The notes beneath the pieces are model-generated. The model did no database searches. It was not told the DNA's origin and saw only the letters and a list, made by a program, of their open reading frames with translations. The position numbers and the translations under genes are program-made. From the NCBI RefSeq assembly GCF_037975245.1, contig NC_092579.1, forward strand, positions 7,253,001 to 7,317,000: a stretch of DNA of 64,000 bases. Direction: 5' to 3'. Source of the DNA: Apostichopus japonicus (taxonomy: Eukaryota; Echinodermata; Holothuroidea; Aspidochirotida; Stichopodidae). Of this stretch, positions 56,032-64,000 are shown piece by piece (positions within the stretch are counted from its first letter, which is position 1; every line of letters starts with the position of its first letter).

Positions 56032-58272
56032 CTAATACGCTTGCCAAGTAACTCGGTTGTATCTGAAGGATGATCCGCGATTCCCTTTGATTCACAGGAG
56101 ACGTTGCAGATCCGTCGAATTTCCTGTCGTCGTTTCCTCCCTCCACGGCATTGGTATCACCTGCAGGCATAGGCAGCCCCCCCCCCCCCAACCATATTTT
56201 TTGGTGAAAATTCGGGCAATATTCTGAGAATTTTTCGGGCACCTACTGGAAGAATAATAATTTGCAGTGTGTTTTTTTTTTTTTTTTTTGGTGAAACTTC
56301 GGCAATATGCTGAAAAATTTTCAGGCATCTATTGAAAGAATAATAATTTGCAATGGTTTTCAATTTTTTGGGTGAAAATTCGGGCAATATGCTGAGAATT
56401 TTTTCGGGCACCTACTGAAAGAATAATAATTTGCAGTGTGTTTTCAAGTTTTTTGGTGAAAATTTGGGCAATATGCTGAGAATTTTTCGGTCACCTACCA
56501 GTGTCGTCGCATCCATACAGTCAGAGGGGCGGATGACCCCCTGACGGACTCAAATGGACTGCTGGCGCCCTTTTCAGCTTTTTTACCACTTTTTTACTTA
56601 TTTTACTTATTCACGATGATTGACTTTTTTATTGCGCTCTGAAATACCAATTGACATTTGTCACATTTTGTTGGTGCAATTTTCTGATAAAATTGGCGAT
56701 GACACCTATTTATTCTTCGTTTATCTGCAAATTAGCAAGGCCTGGAAAGGGTCATTTCCGGCGATCTAGGGAGTATCTTTACTCAAAAAAAAATTCTGTA
56801 CGCTCCGCGCCAACCTGTGGTGGCGCTCCGCTTAGATAGTGTCGAAAGCGCCCCTACAGACCATTCTCTCCCCCTGACCAATACCCCTAGCTCCGCCACT
56901 GGCACCTACTGAGAGAAGAAGAATTTGCAATGTATTTTACAATGGTTAAACATATATTATTATCATTGTTGTTGTAACGACTTCCCCAATAATTATAACC
57001 AATATGGAAGGGTATTAACACGAAAAATGGTTGTACGTTATTGGCATGTGATGTAATAACGGAAGAATACCTATATGATATGCACATTTAACATGTGGAA
57101 CGTGCGCGGAGCGCGCGAAAAATTTTGGTTATATTTTTCGGGCAAGTCGTTACAGCCCCCCCAAATCAAATGAGGCTCCTCCGCCTATGCCTGCAGGGTC
57201 GCGATAAACCGCATGAGAGTCCTGATGCACCGCGGTAGAATCACTAGACTCGGTGTCCCCGAACGACATGAAACCTGCCCGAGCCATCTTACCACGACAC
57301 CTCAATCGGATAGATGAAGCGATGAAAGAGGCCAGTCGGGCGAGCAAGCCGCCCATGTCGGCGAAGAGGAGAAATGATAGGGGTACCCCAATAGCGCTAT
57401 AGATGACTACTGCTATCTTTCCCATTGTTGTCGCTGGAACCGATACACCGTATCCTGTATATATGAGAACATATTACAGAGTGTATAACAATAACAGGCA
57501 AATTATTCAAGTAGCCCGTATTAAGTTGAGGACGAAATCATTATTTTGCTAGATGACTGCTGTTAACGCCATAACTTGAAAATTAGCAACCTTAAACAAA
57601 CCAATGTTATCTTTCCCGCTGTTAAACTGATAAAGCCGTTAAACACGCAAAATAATCTGTGCCTGTCTTAGTGCTTACATAACGTTTACATAAGTAAACA
57701 TATTCAGTCTCGAAATAATGTTGATCCAACCTTAAGTATAGTTTGATTTCAAAAGTAGTTCCTACTGAATATGGTTTTACCTAATGGGGTCCCTGCAGTC
57801 ACAATCACTCCGTAAAGTGTATAGCAAAAGTGGTAACATATCGTACGAAACTGTTCAAAGTACCCCACGGTCCCACCCCCACTCTAATATCAGCAGTCGT
57901 TCAAATTTTAGCAATTTTTGATTATGTGATCATAACGTGGTTATTAAATTTCTGAAATCACCAGGCTTCGACGTAATCTGTTCAATGCAATTTCTTATTG
58001 TAAATATTTACTAGCTCCTGTAACAGAGTATCTAGTAGAGTCGCCTGCTCGGGTGCTGCCTCGGAGCAGTTCATGAGCAGTGTCTTGATCTCTTCACGTA
58101 AGGACTCTTCTCTATTGTCAAACTGAGCAACGGCCTTTTTTTCCGATGTGTTCTCCAGGAAGTGGAAGAGCAAGCTGCCTGCGAACAGGTAACTGAAGTA
58201 AAAGATGATCAGCGCCACATGAGGGACAGATAGCTTTAGAAGGGCCGTCGTCCTTGGAGATAAACACGCCAT
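55678..58272 (-). CDS. K2P potassium channel, copy 2, four recognised exons
   Basis: Same exons and splice signals as copy 1: start/TM1/cap 58012-58272, P1 57781-57883, TM2 57191-57454, TM3-P2-TM4 55678-56031. Filters are TPLGYG (P1) and TTIGFGD (P2). Amino-acid differences from copy 1 that I see: VALI for VALV in TM1, HQDSHAV for HRGSHAV in the loop, PIKHIEN for PITHIEN after P2, CMIYT for CVIYT in TM4. No stop or frameshift distinguishes the copies. The loop insertion is also present, so it predates duplication. Confidence 0.78.
56167..57190. mobile_element. 1,024-bp inverted-repeat element inside the K2P loop, copy 2
   Basis: Same ends (GCATAGGC / GCCTATGC) and flanking CTGCAG (56161-56166, 57191-57196) as copy 1. 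Minor length changes in the C and T runs. Confidence 0.7.
57191..57454 (-). CDS. K2P copy 2, TM2 exon
   Basis: Counterpart of 22171-22434; differs by two residues in the loop. Confidence 0.75.
57781..57883 (-). CDS. K2P copy 2, P1 exon
   Basis: Counterpart of 22761-22863, sequence unchanged, including the TPL before GYG. Confidence 0.75.
58012..58272 (-). CDS. K2P copy 2, exon with start codon, TM1 and cap
   Basis: Counterpart of 22992-23252; same acceptor and GTAAAT donor. Confidence 0.75.
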
Positions 58273-58913
58273 ATTGGTTCCGCAATCTACATAGAATAAA
58301 GGAAAAGAAAGGAAAACGTCAAGGCAAATAACATACAATGATACACACCCTCGCTATAGGAAACATCCATAGGAAATGTTCTTAATGTCACTAAAGGTTA
58401 TACTCGAAGGTAGTGTATTTCAAGTTTTGTTCGTGGATATATCCATGCACTTTATATTGGATATACTCTTACAATTAATCCCAACAGTGATAATGAAGGT
58501 GGCATCATACAGAAGGTTGATAGTATATAATTATGTTACTGCCCCCAATATTCAAGGACATCTTTCTGCAGTCATTTGTTAGTTTATATCTGCCCAATAA
58601 AAGTAATAAAAATTACTTCAACTTCCAGCACAACCTTATAGGCAGATTTGTTGAGGTGATATGTCGTTATACGCAGTCCAGCAGAAAGGAATGTTCGAGT
58701 GCCAGCACATTCATTTATAATGTATTCCGGCTTTTCACATTTAAAATATGATACATAGAATGCTAGTTTAATGCAAGTTAATCAGCTATTACAGTGCTCC
58801 AGAAACTTGATAAGTATAGTTGACGGTTAGGGCGTCATTTCTAAAGAAACTGTTTCTAATTTTATAATTTTGTTGTGCCTAAAGTAAATTTAAAACATGA
58901 AAGGGGTACAATT

Positions 58914-59156
58914 GGCGGAGTGTATAGCCTAGTGGTTAACGCCGGCGTCTCCCAGTCATGAGATCCCCGGTTCGATTCCCAGCCGACAGCAAGGTGTGTC
59001 GTCTGGCAAGGGTTTTGTTCAATAACAACTTCCCGACATGGACGTTAAATGGATGTGTGCCGAGAGATTGGCTTCAGTCAGCTTGCGAGTCTATAAGCCT
59101 CCATGGCTTCTTTCGCGAGTTCCTGCTTGCGGGAAGATCACATATACATACATACA
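58914..59156 (+). mobile_element. tRNA-derived SINE, subfamily 1, with target duplication
   Basis: Same insertion as 23903-24145, TACAATT at 58907-58913 and 59157-59163. Confidence 0.92.
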
Positions 59157-60644
59157 TACAATTCGAGGATTTCTTGTATTCTCGTCCCGAAAGGGCACCG
59201 AATTTTAAAATAAAGAGGGAGGAGGAAAGATGATCATAGTAATAGGCTAGCACGACTCCCATATCAAGTCGCTACTAAAGGGTGGATGAGAAAGCGGAAG
59301 TTGTGGATGGTTATACTATATCCTCATAAACTTTATTAGTTTTGCAAGCCGGTTCTAAATGAGTATAAGTGAAATCAACAAAATATAAAATCGAGCAGAA
59401 CATGACGAATCAAATATTGTTTGAGATTATTTAAAATCTGGGACACAAGGACCACGAATAGCGGATTAGCATGCATAATAAAAACAGATTGGCAGAGAAC
59501 AAAGAACGAATTAACCTTACCTTGTCACGAATATGAAAGCCTCACGTTCTGATAATCCAACAACAAAGCAGGTTTGTATACAGAGCTTTCACTCCTGTGC
59601 AGGTAAATCTCTCCAAGATACTAATTAACGTGCAAACTAAAGACGATCACTGGTGCGAAACCACATGTGTGGATTCTGCAAGTTTGGTTCAACAATTGAA
59701 GTTGCAAGCATCGTCAAAGTGTATGCAACACACTGTATATAGCTGAAAACTATATAACGTTATACCTCATTATACAACTTGGATGGGTCACGTAATCATA
59801 TACTTCAAGTTTGTCGGAACTCAATCACGTCAGATGGTGATCTTGAGGTGGGGGCACCCCCTGGAACTTGCGACGAAAGTAAATGCACCTGTGCGTATAT
59901 CATATACTCGACATCCATTCAACTGAAGGAGTTGCTGACAAATTAAATCTGTCGTTTCTCGAACTGTTGAAAATGTAATAAACTACAGTGTATTTAGGCA
60001 CTTCACTGTCCACTCAAGCGTAGCGATTTCTTACCCCATTGGTTGTCGTTAACTATATATATATAGGCCTACACGTAAATGACATACTAAACACACGTTA
60101 AATACAATCATTCGAAGTTACGTAATGTACTTATGGGCATTGAGTACATATTATGAGTGTTTTTGTCATTTTTAAACAAGCCTGTTAACAGGTTGATACA
60201 GGGCCCAGATCAGTGTTCAATCCCGATAATTAACTTATAGGTTTTAAAACGAGGGTAATTTAATCGGCGAATTCAGAGAAGGTCCATCTCTAGAAAAGTT
60301 AGGTCCCTGCATTATCATATACAGGCAACGCCCCCATCACATATCATTACTTAGCCTGCATATATGCCTCTCCATCAGTGTAAGAAAAGTGTACTGGCGT
60401 TTCAAATGAAGTCGTAAACTTTGTCCCGCGGTCCTCAAGGAAACAAAAACATGTTGCCGAGTCAAAAATTCAATTCAGGAGAGGGATTTAATTTGGTCTG
60501 CGACGAGTGTAGTGTATGATATTGATAATGATCAGTATGCATGCAGAGAAACTGCAGGTTCTGAAATCAGGATTAGACGGCAAGAACTCAACCTAAAAGC
60601 ATGCATGTCACTTTGTACACTATTTTACTTGAGTATGAAGTATT

Positions 60645-61085
60645 GAGATATGTCAAGACATCTACTCGTATATAATTAGGTTGAATTGCATAGTAATGCT
60701 AACAACATTTGAATTTTGTGTAAAGTTGAAAGCGGTGTATACACCTCCAACCCCCTCCCCTCCCCTCCCCTCCCCTCCCCCTCCCCTCCCCTCCCCCACA
60801 CACACCATTTTGAGATATGTCAAGACATCTGCTCGTATATAATTAGGTTGAAATGCATAGTAATGCTAACAACATTTGAATTTTGTGTAAAGTTGAAAGC
60901 GGTGTATACACCTCCAACCCCCTCCCCTTCCCCTCCCCACACACACCATTTTGAGATATGTCAAGACATCTGCTCGTATATAATTAGGTTGAAATGCATA
61001 GTAATGCTAACAACATTTGAATTTTGTGTCTAGTTGAAAGTGGTGTATACACCTCCAACCCCCTCCCCCACACACACCATTTTGA
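60645..61085. repeat. VNTR, three units of 141-167 bp
   Basis: Units start at 60645, 60812 and 60953; the C-rich tract of the first unit is longer than in alpha-2. Confidence 0.9.
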
Positions 61086-63830
61086 TCGCGTTTATGGTGG
61101 AATGTACACTAGTTTTAAAGGGATATTCCGGAGGTTTAGGTCGATTGATTGGTCGTTATTGATTAACGCCAGGGGGTTGAAACGGATGAAGCACAGGCCT
61201 CGGAGCATAAGAACAGTCCACAGCACGTTGCGTTCAAAAGTGACAGGTTACATATTGTCAAGAATAAAAGATGTATAGGAACCGAAATCATAACGCTAGT
61301 GCGGTCTCGCCTTTTCTCTCTTCAGGGACCCCGTCATCTAATTATGGGCTTCGTAAGCTCCCCCTTCCCCTCCCCTACCCCCAGAAAACATATAAATGAA
61401 TAAAATAAATTTTAAAATTGTTGCGTCGATGGCATTAACCCCTCCTATTAATTTACTAAATAAACAAGCATAAGAAGGAAATACATTCCTATAGGAAATG
61501 TCGGTGTAATCTATTTTTGCAGCTGAAAATCTCTACGAGAAAACAGAAAATATGTAAAAATGTTGCATTTTTGACGGGAGGGGGGGGTCACGTGCTTGGG
61601 TAACCTTACACCAACTACCAATATATCTTTGCAATTACCTTCCCCCTCCCTCCGTCATATCAACGAGTGCAACAACGCTGCAGAAGCTCAGCTAAGCTTC
61701 TATTTGAGAAACTTGTTTTGATTGGCAATATTTCTTTATTTTATCCATTTGTTTGTGTTAAATATATATAAGATATAGGCTAGGAGGGATAACACGTGTG
61801 ATTTCCTTTCTTCCCATCTCCTTTTCTATTGTATTTTGCTCCTTCTCAGAAGATATAGTTTAATACAATGTTAGAAAGTTGAAAACATGTGTTTTGAAAA
61901 ATGAAATCAAGATAAATGTAATTTTTATATTTTTATTGAAATAAACAATGATGATTAAAAGTTTGAAACAAATTTGAAAAGTCAAAAGGCTATAATTACC
62001 GCTAATTTGTGTTCTTGAATACTTAAAATACAGAGCTGCATTTGTTGTATCTTTAAACCAGAATGCAAAACTGTATTGAGGTTTGATGACTTTATTGTGA
62101 CAGGTGTGAGGCAAGGTTATCCCTGTAAGATATCTTGAGAAAGTTTTGTTTATTCTGCAGATACTATTGACCCTTGATGAATTTTGATCTTCACAAAATT
62201 AATACATTTGTACTCAAAATGACACCATCTCATGGAAGTAGGAGACTTGTCAATGTTACATTTCCTAAGCTATGGTGGTCACAACGTTTTCAAATTTGAG
62301 TCAGTGGACGTTAGACGACCTTTGGCCTCAGCTAATTTACCAAGGGATTTGTCCAACTCAGAATGGGTAGAAGGTTTCCGTTTCCATTGTTTTATCCTGT
62401 TGACTTCAGATAACTCTTTACATCGAATAAAGTCAATAAGGTCCTTATCTATAATATGGGCAACCTACATGCCAAGTATAAGGGTTGCCAATGATTCACT
62501 TTTAGAGATATGGGTGTTACAAGAAGTCAGCGAACACACATGCACAGAGCCGTATATCTATGACTCTGCAAAGTCTGCATATACATAATCATACACGCCA
62601 TAATGAGTTCATATGTTTGGTTTGTGATTGAATTTTTACTGTCACAAAAATATTTTATGCAATAGATCGTTGTACTAATTTCTATAGGGATAAAGCATGC
62701 CCCATTCAAACACAAAGAAACAACAGTATATACACCTCGTATAGTTATCATTCATGCAGTAATAGCTACATAGACGTAAACAAATAAAATCGTGTCCTAA
62801 AATGCTTGTGGATATTGCTGACACAACATTGATCACGAAAATTGCACCTTAACAATAATAAAACGACATGAAACTTGTATTCAATCCCCGCACCACAGAG
62901 AAATATTAAAGAGCAGAAATCGGAATCGGCTCCAACAATATAGGTCATTCTCAAATGTCTTATTCCACACACAAACTGTTGTGAAAAGTTCAAGTTGCAA
63001 GATTCCCAAATGAAGCGAAAATTAAGATGCTACTCACACCAAAACGCATACTGGTCATGAACACTGCAAAGTTGAACAACAAATTTCATGATCATTGCAT
63101 ATTATCTGGGACCTACATTTCATCGAAACTGAAAATTCTACAGAAGGCCCTGTTTTGGGTCCTCACATGACGACAAAATATTTTTCCTGAACATCTTTCC
63201 TTCACCACCAGTCAAACGTGATATTCACAACATTGCAGCAGATTGGACAAACGCTCTAGGAGGAGCATTTTTTTAAGGCTTTCAGAAAATGAACTCTCGT
63301 GACCTCAAATGACCTTCAAAATGACAAAAATATGATCACTTGTATGCAACAGTAACTCAAAAAAACCACTGACGAAATTTCAGCCAATTTGACTGGAAAA
63401 TGCAGTCATTCAAACACGGCGGCAAAAAGTGACAGAATTGTGGCAGCATCGCCCGATAGGCTCTTGTAAAACTGTTCTCGTATACATGTACGCTTCGCCA
63501 GTCTGCCGCAGTAAACTGAGTACTCGGCACTTTATAGCCACTCACTGTATATTAAGGATGCATATGATGGCTCTGATGATAGCCTCCCTCTAAATATAAC
63601 AAAGCAGAGCTCACATATGTTTTTCTTCAAGAGAGAGCCTACCCGTACAAACTGATTTTCCTGTTGCATAAGGTCCACACTCTTCTTTTACACTTTAGAT
63701 TTAAACTGCTGTAATTGAACCAAGTCTATCACAGGCCGCGTATCGTTCGTCAGCACCCGTACTATACCCTTCTCTTGTGTCTATGTGTGTGTATGGGTGT
63801 ATGAATGTACGTATGTATGTATGTATTTAG

Positions 63831-64000
63831 ATCCTATAGATGCAAGCAGGAACTCGCGAAGAAGCCTCATTGGCTTATCAAAGCCGCAAGCTGATCGAAG
63901 TCAGTCTCTCAGATTCATATTTAACGTCTATGCTTATGAATTTTCAATTGTCAACAACTCTGTAACTGGACGACATACATTAATCTCGAACTGGGGACCT
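63831..64000 (-). mobile_element. tRNA-derived SINE, subfamily 2 (cut by window end)
   Basis: Counterpart of 28826-29055; the A-box end lies beyond the window. Confidence 0.65.

Larger units (their letters stand above)
58338..64000. repeat. segmental duplication block alpha-3 (cut by window end)
   Basis: Collinear with 23318-28997 at an offset of 35.00-35.02 kb and very high identity. It holds a SINE, a three-unit VNTR and K2P 5' flank. A further minus-strand fucosyltransferase is expected just beyond the window. Confidence 0.92.

Overview
The window is animal nuclear DNA: AT-rich, crowded with microsatellites, tRNA-derived SINEs, decayed LINE reverse transcriptases and inverted-repeat DNA elements, with coding sequence that is either intronless or split by GT-AG introns. 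The recognisable genes are GT10 (alpha-1,3-type) fucosyltransferases and a two-pore-domain potassium (K2P) channel. Repeat content and gene types fit a marine invertebrate; a deuterostome such as an echinoderm is my low-confidence guess. No rRNA, functional tRNA, CRISPR or prokaryotic feature was seen.

Layout. 0-6.2 kb: repeats only (SINE, minisatellites, a 221-bp dimeric tandem repeat, a G-rich minisatellite). 6.23-14.5 kb: block alpha-1, ending in fucosyltransferase A (minus strand). 14.5-15.95 kb: unassigned DNA, TA/GA microsatellites and two fold-back elements. 15.95-19.3 kb: fucosyltransferase B (plus, truncated). 19.3-23.3 kb: K2P channel copy 1 (minus). 23.3-32.0 kb: block alpha-2, ending in fucosyltransferase C (minus). 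32.06-38.53 kb: a 6.48-kb element with 22-bp terminal inverted repeats and TGACTAAT iterons. 38.6-54.3 kb: fucosyltransferases D, E and F (plus), with LINE debris, TATATCC minisatellites and a 157-bp palindrome between them; F is a frameshifted, truncated pseudogene. 55.7-58.3 kb: K2P copy 2 (minus). 58.3-64.0 kb: block alpha-3, cut by the window end.

The locus is a nested segmental-duplication array. The stretch from truncated FUT through K2P to the alpha block at 18.3-29.0 kb recurs as a direct copy about 35.0 kb downstream. Block alpha-1 recurs about 17 kb downstream as alpha-2. D and E form a local tandem array of roughly 6-kb units. Six fucosyltransferase copies are visible: A, C, D and E are full length, B and F share one truncation. 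Insertions present in one block and absent from its paralogue (a TTAA MITE, a SINE with its empty site, the TIR element) allow the events to be ordered. The C-terminal third of the full-length genes is nearly identical between two otherwise diverged classes, which suggests gene conversion.

The FUT products would act in the Golgi lumen as type II membrane enzymes using GDP-fucose; the K2P channel is a membrane leak channel. No functional link between the two is implied beyond co-duplication. Because B/F-side blocks differ by only about 1 percent, false duplication during assembly of a heterozygous genome must be considered.
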